DNA of 64,000 nucleotides, from the NCBI GenBank assembly GCA_016286445.1, contig JAEESS010000001.1, forward strand, positions 94,376 through 158,375, read 5' to 3'. How positions within the stretch are numbered: the first letter of the stretch is position 1; each line of letters opens with the position of its first letter. The position numbers and the translations under genes were made by a program. Positions 35,439-43,300 of this stretch are shown one piece after another. The notes under the pieces are model-generated. The model had not been told where the DNA came from. It saw only the letters and a program-made list of their open reading frames with translations, and made no database searches. The DNA is from Bacillota bacterium. GTDB lineage: Bacteria > Bacillota > Clostridia > Christensenellales > CAG-138.

Positions 35439-36303
35439 ATGCCTCGTAAAACAGGACGTTTTGCGCGTGCAGGAAATCCTTGATGACGTCAAGATGCGTA
35501 TGGACCGCAAGATGCATCGTTCCGTGATCCACATAGGATTCCTTGTTCGGGGCTTCCATCTTAATGTCGGCGCCCAAAAGCATCACGCCAATTCCCGACT
35601 GCATACCGACAACGTGTCCTTCCGTGTCAAACAGCGGCGCGCCGTTCATGCCGACGGGTCCGGCGTTCGATGTTTCGACGGCAAAGGATCGCTCGCCGTC
35701 CGACAGAAACCGCGTCACCGTTCCGTCCAGTGCAAACAGCGAGGATCCGTTTTTCCCGATGTCCGCAAACTCGATCGCGTCCTTCTCTTCGTTCAGACGG
35801 AAATTCTTGAACTCCGGCATCGGAAACCCGAGTCGGCACACGCTTTGTCCCTGCTTCGGCGGCTCGGATGCGAAGGTGACATGATCGCGATACAGATATC
35901 CGTCGTCGGTCGTGAAATGCAGAAGCGCAAGATCGTATTTCGGGTGCGGCGTACACTGGATGCGGATATTGCCCTTTGCGCAGCCCATGAACGCATAGCG
36001 GATCTGAATCAGCGAATCGGGCGTCAGCTTCATGTCCTTTTCCAGACGCTTCAGAGCGAACCGGAAGCTTTCGTCGTGCGGAAGCTCCGATCGTTTTTGC
36101 AGATACATGCGGTACAGGTTCTCGACATTCGCGGCAGCCTGCAGAACGGAAGAAACGCGTTTTGATGTGATCGCATAGCCGAACTCGTTGACAAAAAACA
36201 GCGTTGCGATATCCGGCAGGATCGCGTTGTCCGAAAAGCGACGGCGAATGATATGCATCGGACGAATGGCGCCTTTGATGCTTTCTACGGCATTAACAAA
36301 CAT
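35437..36303 (-). CDS. catalytically degenerate trypsin-like (S1/HtrA-fold) protein
   Basis: A 288-residue protein with the layout of a trypsin-like domain: FFVNEFGYAITSKRV where FFINxxGYILTNAHV is expected, PKYDLALL with the usual Asp (Asp124), and GPVGMNGAPLFDTEGHVVGM in place of the GNSGGPL nucleophile loop. Histidine is replaced by Arg49 and serine by Asn220, so it cannot work as a serine protease. No signal peptide. The start at 36303 has AGGAGA upstream; it overlaps the phosphoesterase gene by 11 bases and is the last gene of a five-gene run. A binding or scaffold role is inferred. Confidence 0.72.
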   Translation of the reverse strand: MFVNAVESIKGAIRPMHIIRRRFSDNAILPDIATLFFVNEFGYAITSKRVSSVLQAAANVENLYRMYLQKRSELPHDESFRFALKRLEKDMKLTPDSLIQIRYAFMGCAKGNIRIQCTPHPKYDLALLHFTTDDGYLYRDHVTFASEPPKQGQSVCRLGFPMPEFKNFRLNEEKDAIEFADIGKNGSSLFALDGTVTRFLSDGERSFAVETSNAGPVGMNGAPLFDTEGHVVGMQSGIGVMLLGADIKMEAPNKESYVDHGTMHLAVHTHLDVIKDFLHAQNVLFYEA

Positions 36304-37096
36304 GTTCGTTCTCCTTTGATTCAATCATTTCAAATTGTAATACATTCAGCTCCGGCGTGTCAAATACGCGCGGAACCAGGATGGTGTTTCCGAGCCCGCG
36401 GGAAACGTGCAGCAGCGATGTTCCCCACCCGTACTGCCCCGATGTAAACTTCGGAAAGAATCCCTGCCCCGGCGCAAAGACGCCGATCCCGAAGATACGG
36501 ATCTGCCCGCCGTGCGCGTGTCCCGAAAGCACAACGTCCGCGCCGGTTCCCGCGTAGATCGGAAACAACTCGGGACGGTGCGCCATAACGATGTTCAGCC
36601 GCGTTTCATCGAGCATGGTGGCAAGCGCCTGCGGAGAGGCGTACTGCGTCAGCCCGATCAAGCGAACGGAGCCGAGATCTGCATATTCGTCTCGCAGGAT
36701 GTGCACGCCCATTTTTCGGATTTCGGCAAGGTACTGCTCCCCCGTCTCGCCGAGCGCGCATTCGTGATTGCCTTCCGCAAACCAAACCGGCGCGATCTGT
36801 ACGGCGCCGCGCACAATAGCATACGCGTTTTTGTGCGCGCGTTTGTTGTGACGGTTAAACAGATCTCCGGTGATCAGGATCAAATCGGGATGTACATCGC
36901 GGATCGCCGCAAGCAGTTTTTCCTGATCGGTTCCGAACCGGCAGTCATGCAGATCGCTGACCTGTACTGCGGTCAGGGGTTGGCATACTTTGCTGTGCCG
37001 GATCGTTTCTCTGCGAACGACAAATCTGCGGTTTTCCAGAAAGAAACCGAGATACAGAAGCAGCAGTATTCCGATGACGATAAAAGCCGGTATCAT
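36293..37096 (-). CDS. membrane-anchored metallophosphoesterase (YkuE-like)
   Basis: A 267-residue calcineurin-like phosphoesterase with one N-terminal transmembrane helix (residues 4-20). Metal motifs in order: VSDLHD, ITGDLFNR, GNHECA, AHRPELF and SGHAHGGQ. Such YkuE-type enzymes may act on membrane lipids or nucleotides at the cytoplasmic face; the substrate is unknown. It overlaps the acetyltransferase gene (ATGA) and the degenerate trypsin gene by 11 bases. Confidence 0.9.
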   Translation of the reverse strand: MIPAFIVIGILLLLYLGFFLENRRFVVRRETIRHSKVCQPLTAVQVSDLHDCRFGTDQEKLLAAIRDVHPDLILITGDLFNRHNKRAHKNAYAIVRGAVQIAPVWFAEGNHECALGETGEQYLAEIRKMGVHILRDEYADLGSVRLIGLTQYASPQALATMLDETRLNIVMAHRPELFPIYAGTGADVVLSGHAHGGQIRIFGIGVFAPGQGFFPKFTSGQYGWGTSLLHVSRGLGNTILVPRVFDTPELNVLQFEMIESKENEHVC

Positions 37097-37860
37097 TCGT
37101 CAGTGCGCTCCATCAGCTTAGCAAGAATGTGATCATAGCGGAAATGCGGCACGGTGCAGCTGCTGCAGTCCTTGATCCCGTTCGGAAGAAATGTCGGATT
37201 GCCGCCGCAATTTTTCATCCGATACAGCGGGCAGTAACAGAAAAGACAGTTGAAATGGTCCGGGTCGTTCGTTTTGTGGCACGGAAAATACTCGCAGGCA
37301 CGATTCTGCACAAAGCCGCAGAATCGGCTTTCCTGCAATCCCTCTTCCCATTCCTTCCTCGCGATCGTATAGGTGCAGCGATCGATCAGCGAACCGTCCG
37401 GTCCTTTGGATGAACAGCGGATCGTACCGTCGTACCGGAATCCGCATTTCTGAACGACTCTCCTCGATCGCGCGTTATTCACTTTATGAAAGACGCGGAT
37501 CGCATCAAGCTGCAGTTCCGAGAAGCCGAAATCGATCACGGCCTTTGCCGCTTCCGTCATGATGCCCTTTCTCCAGAAATCCGGATGCAGAACATAACCA
37601 AGTTCACGCACGGTATCGACACGCGTCAGATGCAGCCCGACACTGCCGATCACGCGTCCTTCCGGCTTCAGCGTGACCGCCCAGGTCTCGTCTTCTTCTA
37701 TGGCTTGCTTCAGGTACGCTTTGGAATCCTCGATCGTTTGATGCGGTTCCCATCCGGCAGCCGGACCGACAAGCGGCGATTTCGCGTATTCAAACATTTC
37801 GGACGCGTCCTCCGGCGTCCATGCACGCAGGATCAGCCGTTCGGTTTCAATCGTTCTCAT
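37093..37860 (-). CDS. GNAT acetyltransferase fused to a Cys-rich small domain
   Basis: A 255-residue fusion. Residues 1-170 are a RimJ/RimL-type N-acetyltransferase (ETERLILRAWTPEDA, the acetyl-CoA region HPDFWRKGIMTEA, and VNNARSRRVVQKCGF). Residues about 183-247 form a metal-binding-looking domain with about nine Cys (CEYFPCHK, NCLFCYCPLY, NCGG, CSSCTVPH), matching the Cys-rich small domain otherwise found fused to cobalamin-related enzymes. The junction is a charged helix without a stop. Substrate unknown. Four-base overlap with the phosphoesterase gene. Confidence 0.83.
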   Translation of the reverse strand: MRTIETERLILRAWTPEDASEMFEYAKSPLVGPAAGWEPHQTIEDSKAYLKQAIEEDETWAVTLKPEGRVIGSVGLHLTRVDTVRELGYVLHPDFWRKGIMTEAAKAVIDFGFSELQLDAIRVFHKVNNARSRRVVQKCGFRYDGTIRCSSKGPDGSLIDRCTYTIARKEWEEGLQESRFCGFVQNRACEYFPCHKTNDPDHFNCLFCYCPLYRMKNCGGNPTFLPNGIKDCSSCTVPHFRYDHILAKLMERTDE

Positions 37861-37871
37861 AGGGGATCCTT

Positions 37872-38183
37872 TCAGATCATCTTGCCGTCGATGGATTTGG
37901 TGATCGCTTTCGACATGCGCAGAATCAGCTCATGGTGATCCGTTAAAAGGTCGTAGACCGCGTCCTCGGAAAGAACGCCGCGCTTCAGATCTTCGGGCAG
38001 TTTGCCCGCTTCGTCGTCCTCGTAATCTTTCATCCATAGCGTGCTGCCGTAGTAATCGGACAGCTTCTTGAAATGCGGCTGGATCGCTTCGTAGCGTTCC
38101 AGTGCTTCCGACAATTCACGCACAGCTTGTTCGGATTCGTTGAGGTACTGTTCCATCGTTTCGATTCGGTTTATCTGTTTCAT
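37872..38183 (-). CDS. DUF4298 protein
   Basis: A 103-residue, acidic, helical protein (MKQINRIETMEQYLNESEQA) with the conserved LSDYYGSTLWMKDYEDDEAG and LKRGVLSEDAVYDLL segments of DUF4298. The start at 38183 has GGAGG upstream. It lies 13 bases after the acyltransferase gene and 11 before the GNAT fusion, so it is co-transcribed. No known function; the heptad-rich first half may be a coiled coil. Confidence 0.85.
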   Translation of the reverse strand: MKQINRIETMEQYLNESEQAVRELSEALERYEAIQPHFKKLSDYYGSTLWMKDYEDDEAGKLPEDLKRGVLSEDAVYDLLTDHHELILRMSKAITKSIDGKMI

Positions 38184-38196
38184 AGCATGCCTCCGT

Positions 38197-39066
38197 TCAG
38201 TGTGATCCTTTGTATCCGACCCCGTAGGTCGCGGTATAGTAATCGATTCGTGTGGAATCGTCGAATAAGCGCGGATAGAGATTCTCATTCGGGTCGATGC
38301 CCGCAAGACGGCAGACCGCGTCGTGACAGCGTTCGGTCAGATCCCTTTCCCGGTCCTTCGGATTCAGCTCGGCGTTCGGAAAGATCGGTTCGCCGATACG
38401 GACCGTAAACGTTGCGATCTGACGGAAGATCTTTTTCCGGATCCACGCCGGTTCCCGGTAAGAGAATCCGAGCGGCAGGATCGGTTTGCTGCTGTCGCAG
38501 GCGATATGCGCCGCGCCGCGCTTGAACGGGCGGATCGGCGCGTAGAATTCCCACATGCTGCCTTCCGGATAGATGTGCAGCCAGCCGTGCTCGTTCTGCA
38601 GCAGATCGCGGATCGCCTTCAGGTACGTTTTCGTTGCCGCGATGTTGGATTCCGGGATCGGGATCCCGCCGACCATGCGGATCAGCGTTCCGTTCTCGCC
38701 GTTGATGTTCGGCGCCCACGAAAGCAGATTGGAACGGAACGGACGGATCGCGCGCATCACGGCGATATAGTCCCACATATGGACGTGGTTTGCGATCGAA
38801 ACGACGCCGTTCTTCAAAACATCGCGATGCTTTTTGATGTTCTCTCGTCCTTCGATCTTTAGCCCCAGCCGGATCCTTGCCAGTGGAAAAACGATCGTAT
38901 TCAGCAGCAGACGTATGAGGCTCTGCTTGAATCGAAACGATCTGCTGCGGTCGATATACGGATACTCCGTATCGAACACGATCCCGCGGTTTTTGTGCAC
39001 CTCAAGATAGTGCCTGTCCGTTTCCGTCGGATACGGAAACCTGTTTGTCTTCGGATCAAATACCAT
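38197..39066 (-). CDS. PlsC-like 1-acylglycerol-3-phosphate acyltransferase
   Basis: A 289-residue acyltransferase with the catalytic NHxxxxD motif as NHVHMWD and the substrate motif YPEGSMWEF. An amphipathic or membrane-associated stretch lies near residues 47-65. It should acylate lysophosphatidate or a related lipid at the membrane. GGATGAGGGACA precedes the ATG. First gene of a five-gene minus-strand run ending at 35.4 kb. The N-terminal 45 residues are longer than in typical PlsC, so the exact acceptor is uncertain. Confidence 0.85.
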   Translation of the reverse strand: MVFDPKTNRFPYPTETDRHYLEVHKNRGIVFDTEYPYIDRSRSFRFKQSLIRLLLNTIVFPLARIRLGLKIEGRENIKKHRDVLKNGVVSIANHVHMWDYIAVMRAIRPFRSNLLSWAPNINGENGTLIRMVGGIPIPESNIAATKTYLKAIRDLLQNEHGWLHIYPEGSMWEFYAPIRPFKRGAAHIACDSSKPILPLGFSYREPAWIRKKIFRQIATFTVRIGEPIFPNAELNPKDRERDLTERCHDAVCRLAGIDPNENLYPRLFDDSTRIDYYTATYGVGYKGSH

Positions 39067-39115
39067 TGTCCCTCATCCTCCGATTGATTCGGCATCTCCA
39101 TTAACATTGATACTA

Positions 39116-39247
39116 TCAGTTATTTTTTCCCTTTGCTCTATTGTGTGTGGCACAAAGCATGGTGCAGTTGCTTATATCCGTCGCTCCGCCATTGCTCCAT
39201 ACGGTAACGTGATCGGCGTCCATTTCTTTCAGTTTATAGATTGATCT
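39116..39247 (-). pseudogene. C-terminal remnant of an HNH endonuclease
   Basis: A frame without its own start whose last 40 codons read as the end of an HNH nuclease: KEMDADHVTVWSNGG, then ATDISNCTMLCATHNRAKG, then a stop at 39116. The His of ADH, the Asn of SNC and the final His-Asn are the ordered HNH residues. The N-terminal half of the domain is missing; upstream the frame runs into the 3' end of the large modular nuclease gene, which overlaps it in another frame. It is best explained as a gene truncated by insertion of its neighbour. Confidence 0.65.
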
Positions 39248-41667
39248 TCTTCGTCTTTAAACTTCCAATGATATCCATAGGCAATATTGGCTTTGTTTCG
39301 ACAACATTTGTAAATATGACTCGCGCTGTCATATCCCAATGCTTTAGCCGCTTCTATTCCGCTCTGAAAAACTTGTCCCGTCTCAATACAGATAACAGCA
39401 GGGCTTCTCTTTTCCTTATAGCATATAGGACATTGCCTATTGTCGTTACATCGCTTATTTGGTGATGATTGCCATTCGTGACCACATTTACCCAACCACC
39501 ATACCTTTTTACCGCTTCCAGGCGTAATATCAGTTGGCTTCAGATCTCCATTTTTCACAGAATGCCATTCTTCAGCTATTCCAGGATATTTTGTCTGCAA
39601 ATCGTTAAAACCAATTAGAATTCTTTTTCCACTACAATATGGACATCCATAAGCCTTTCGAACCCCACCTTCTTTACGAGATCTGGTGGGCATCGTTCTT
39701 TCACTTACTATTGCTTGCCATTCGTGGCCACACTTGCCTAACCACCAAACGACTCTGTTGGAAGCTTTGCTGATCCTATCGGGCGTCATATTTCCATTTT
39801 TTATTGGGTGCCATTCCGACGCAACATCAGGGTAACAGCACACCAGACTGTTCTCATACTTTTTCGTAGCAAATTGATCAAGAATCAAGCTACTATCTTT
39901 GTCCGTGTCAACATCAATACTTGATACTCCCAGCAGCACCAACAGTTCATGTATAGCATTATTTAACGATTCACTTCTGGTAGAATCAGATCTGTGAATA
40001 ATAACGCAGTCATCTACTTCGGGCAACTTTGGTTCACGAATTCTAATGAGCTTTATACCAGCATCCGCACATAGTCGATTTTTATTCTCATCATTTGCTT
40101 TTCTTTTTTCAGAATGATGCCATGCTTCTCCGTCATATTCAATGGCATAATGAAGTGATGGAATAAAAATATCTAGTTCAATATCCAAATGATGATCCCC
40201 GTTTATAGCATCTGGAAATGCCCTCCTAACATAGAAATAGACTGCTTGTTCACAGAATGAATTTACATTTTCAAGATTGCATCTTGGACAGCCAGAATTG
40301 TTGTGTGTTCTGTTCCCAACAGTAGCTTTCCATTCGTGTCCTTCGTTGCATTTCCACCATACTTTTAGGCTGCTCTTAGATGAAATATCGCTTGGCGATA
40401 AATCTCCGTTCTTTTCATAATCCCATTCTCTTGCAATCTCAGGAAACAACGTCTGAAGATCGGTCTTTCCCTTAATCACTAATCTGCCAGAACAATATGG
40501 GCACCCATGCTCAACTTTATCATTCTGGCTTGCTATGGTGGCAAACCAACTATTACCACACTCGTTGCATTTCCACCATGCTTTCAATGATGATCTAGCA
40601 GTAAGTTTCTCAAAATCCAATCCTATTTCTTTGTTCTTATCGAAATCGTATTTGGCAACTAATTCAGGATTATCTTTTAATAGTCCTGCTGTGTTTTGCA
40701 AACATCCACAAGACTGAGTCGATCCTGTAACGAGGCCACTCATATTAACAATTGTTACATTTCCACAATCACATTGACAAATACATCTCGACAACCTATG
40801 TCCAGAGGGAGAAATATAATCATCGGCCATGGAAAGAACAACCAGTTTACCAAAGCGCTTACCAGTAATATCAATTCTGCGTTCTTTATCCAAGCATTCT
40901 TTACATTTTTGATTCTTTACCGCAGAAGCAAGCCGTATCGTAAACACATTGCCACAGTCGCACTGGCATTTTACTATTCGTTGTTTTGATCCATTAGGCG
41001 TAATATGTGGCTTTAATTCTTCAATAACAGTCAATTTACCTATTCTCTTGCCAACATACTCTTTCGCCTTAATATCTGGCCTGGTAAATTTTTGTCTGAC
41101 TGTTTTACAGCCACAATGAGTCTTTTTGCCTGAAGTAAGGTTCTTCTGAAACACTTCAACTTCACGACCACAAGAACATTTACATATATACTTTGGCGGA
41201 TGACTGTCGGGGATTTTGCTTATGACATATAAATCACCAAACGTCTGACCAGAATAATCAATTACAACAGATTCTCTCAATTGTCTGCTTCTTTTGCAAT
41301 AGCCACATGAACTTGTATCACCGTTCTTAAGGCTCATCCCTATTATATCAATCTCATTTCCACAATCACATTTACAGTGCCACTTGGACATATGAGATCC
41401 TTTTGGAGACACATAATCGTCAACTGCATACTGCACAACAAGCTTGCCAAAGCGTCTCCCAGTCAAGTCTTCGCGTCTTGATACACAACCACAGGAAGAT
41501 AATCCCCTTTTTAGCTGAGATGTGGTGGCATTTATAGTATTACCGCATTCACATTGACATTTCCAGCGCAGCAAATGGGAGCCTGAAGGAGAAATATAAT
41601 CCTCTCCACGCCCCAATACGGTAAGTTTTCCAAACTTCGCTCCTGTTAATTGTGCTCGATTACTCAA
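39229..41667 (-). CDS. modular zinc-finger/EDxHD-type nuclease, homing-endonuclease-like
   Basis: An 812-residue protein, AT-richer than its surroundings. Residues 7-61, 67-123, 137-187, 204-258 and 266-322 are five degenerate copies of a GxxFGKLTV...CxCDCGN...SCGC zinc module. Residues about 333-394 and 405-464 are treble-clef repeats (AWWKCNECGNSW, GCPYCSG). Residues 465-560 form a Vsr-like nuclease core: Glu473, ELD (Asp499), AIEYDG, WHH (517-518) and Asp526. Two more treble-clef repeats (613-678, 692-750) and a NUMOD1-like DNA-binding end (756-803, CIETGQVFQSGIEAAKALGY) follow. This plan suggests a mobile, site-specific DNA endonuclease. It lies 13 bases after rlmD. Confidence 0.82.
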   Translation of the reverse strand: MSNRAQLTGAKFGKLTVLGRGEDYISPSGSHLLRWKCQCECGNTINATTSQLKRGLSSCGCVSRREDLTGRRFGKLVVQYAVDDYVSPKGSHMSKWHCKCDCGNEIDIIGMSLKNGDTSSCGYCKRSRQLRESVVIDYSGQTFGDLYVISKIPDSHPPKYICKCSCGREVEVFQKNLTSGKKTHCGCKTVRQKFTRPDIKAKEYVGKRIGKLTVIEELKPHITPNGSKQRIVKCQCDCGNVFTIRLASAVKNQKCKECLDKERRIDITGKRFGKLVVLSMADDYISPSGHRLSRCICQCDCGNVTIVNMSGLVTGSTQSCGCLQNTAGLLKDNPELVAKYDFDKNKEIGLDFEKLTARSSLKAWWKCNECGNSWFATIASQNDKVEHGCPYCSGRLVIKGKTDLQTLFPEIAREWDYEKNGDLSPSDISSKSSLKVWWKCNEGHEWKATVGNRTHNNSGCPRCNLENVNSFCEQAVYFYVRRAFPDAINGDHHLDIELDIFIPSLHYAIEYDGEAWHHSEKRKANDENKNRLCADAGIKLIRIREPKLPEVDDCVIIHRSDSTRSESLNNAIHELLVLLGVSSIDVDTDKDSSLILDQFATKKYENSLVCCYPDVASEWHPIKNGNMTPDRISKASNRVVWWLGKCGHEWQAIVSERTMPTRSRKEGGVRKAYGCPYCSGKRILIGFNDLQTKYPGIAEEWHSVKNGDLKPTDITPGSGKKVWWLGKCGHEWQSSPNKRCNDNRQCPICYKEKRSPAVICIETGQVFQSGIEAAKALGYDSASHIYKCCRNKANIAYGYHWKFKDEEDQSIN

Positions 41668-41680
41668 ACATACACTCCCT

Positions 41681-43300
41681 TTATATCATCTTGAAATGAT
41701 TGAACGCATCTATAATGGCAGCTTCCTTCTCAGAAGTACAGTGTGGCTGCCTGGAATCTTCCGACTTTGGTAGATTATAATTCTGTCGCTCAATTATACC
41801 ACTCTTACGCTTTATTTGTGCGATATTCAGATTATTGACATGCAGCCCGTGCTTTTCCTGAACATAGGCTGCGATCTCTTCATAAGTGGCTTTTCTGCCC
41901 TTATTGCCGAACTCTTCATCGGTCCATGTAAACTCCAGATGATCGTCGATATTTTTCCGACATAATAAAACAACCGTCTCAACATGCTGCGTATGCGGAA
42001 ACATGTCGACCGGCTGGACGTGTTCGATCCGGAAGCCGAAATTTGAAAGGATCTTCGCATCGCGCGCAAGCGTTGCCGGATTGCAGGACACATAGACGAC
42101 GCGGTCCACGCCGCTTTCGTCGATCGCCGAAAGGACCTGCTCCTCGCACCCCTTTCGCGGCGGATCGATCACGATCGCGTCCGGACGCATGCCTTTCTTA
42201 ACGAGATTCGGAAGCACGTCCTCGGCAAGGCCGCTGAGGAACTCGGTGTTGCCGATCCCGTTTGCTGCGGCATTCTTCTTCGCGTCCTCGATCGCCTCCG
42301 GGACGCATTCTATCCCGACGACCTTTCCAGCGTGCTTTGCGATCGCAAGCGAGATCGTGCCGATCCCGCAGTAAACGTCCGCGACCGTTTGATCCGGCTT
42401 GGGATTCAGCAAACGGATCGCGGTATCGTAAAGCTTCTTTGTCTGTTCCGGATTGACCTGCAGAAAGCTCTGCGGGCTGACGGCAAAGTGAAGATCGCCC
42501 TGCCGTTCCGTGATCTGCGGCTTGCCTTTTAACAATGTGAATCGGTCGCCGAAGAGGACGTTCGTGTTCCGGTCGTTGCGGTTATGGTACAGCGATTCGA
42601 CGTCGAGCATTTTGACGAGCGAATCCTTTGCCGGAAGCTCGCCCTTGGTTACGACCGCGACCATGCGTTCACCGGTCGAAGTGATGCGGATCACGCAGGC
42701 GCGTAAGTACCCCTTCCCCGTCGTTTCGTCATAGACGCGGACATGGTTGCGATTCGCCCATTCGGTCACAGTCCTTGCAAGCGCCGTGATGCGCGCGTCT
42801 TCGATCGGACAGTCAAAGAGCGGAATGAGCCGGTGACTGCGTTCCGCATAGAATCCGAACACAGCGGTGCCGTCGACGAATCCGATCGGAAAGCTGCCTT
42901 TATTGCGGTAACGCTTTGGATCGTCCATGCCGATCGTGTCCTGTACTTCGATATCGGCAAACCCGCCGAGCCGTTCGAGACAGTCCTTCACGATCTGCGT
43001 TTTGGTCTTGAGCTGTTCCGCATAGTCCATATGCATAAGCGCACAGCCGCCGCATTTTTCATACGCTTCGCACATCGGCGCGACGCGGTGCGGGGACCGC
43101 TCCAAAAGCTCGACGGCTTTTGCAATGCAGTATTTCTTTTCGACCTTGATGATATGCGCCTTTACGGTCTCTCCGGGCAGCGCAAACGGAACGAAGAACG
43201 CAACGCCTTCGCACCGGGCGACGCCTTGTCCCTCGCTTGTCACGCCCGTGATTTCGAGCGTCAGCTCCTGATTCTTTTGAAACGGATTGGTCTGTTTCAT
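41681..43300 (-). CDS. rlmD: 23S rRNA (uracil-5-)-methyltransferase RlmD/RumA type
   Basis: A 539-residue SAM-dependent methyltransferase: N-terminal TRAM domain (residues 8-65), iron-sulfur Cys motif CEAYEKCGGC, SAM motif ADVYCGIGTIS, IDPPRKG, and the catalytic Cys in VSCNPATLARD. The last 75 residues, ending SEKEAAIIDAFNHFKMI, are an extension common in Firmicutes homologues, so the gene is intact despite the mobile gene next to it. The start at 43300 overlaps the dnaE stop (ATGA). Target uridine (747, 1939 or both) cannot be told. Confidence 0.92.
   Translation of the reverse strand: MKQTNPFQKNQELTLEITGVTSEGQGVARCEGVAFFVPFALPGETVKAHIIKVEKKYCIAKAVELLERSPHRVAPMCEAYEKCGGCALMHMDYAEQLKTKTQIVKDCLERLGGFADIEVQDTIGMDDPKRYRNKGSFPIGFVDGTAVFGFYAERSHRLIPLFDCPIEDARITALARTVTEWANRNHVRVYDETTGKGYLRACVIRITSTGERMVAVVTKGELPAKDSLVKMLDVESLYHNRNDRNTNVLFGDRFTLLKGKPQITERQGDLHFAVSPQSFLQVNPEQTKKLYDTAIRLLNPKPDQTVADVYCGIGTISLAIAKHAGKVVGIECVPEAIEDAKKNAAANGIGNTEFLSGLAEDVLPNLVKKGMRPDAIVIDPPRKGCEEQVLSAIDESGVDRVVYVSCNPATLARDAKILSNFGFRIEHVQPVDMFPHTQHVETVVLLCRKNIDDHLEFTWTDEEFGNKGRKATYEEIAAYVQEKHGLHVNNLNIAQIKRKSGIIERQNYNLPKSEDSRQPHCTSEKEAAIIDAFNHFKMI

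Noticed and set aside
39229..41667. Repeated CxCxCGN segments taken as a DNA repeat array or CRISPR
   Set aside because: The copies are similar only as protein; DNA identity is low, unit lengths vary, and there are no spacers.
41681..41900. Disruption or new tail of RlmD by the adjacent mobile gene
   Set aside because: The C-terminal extension ending in NHFKMI is common to Firmicutes homologues, so the gene is intact.
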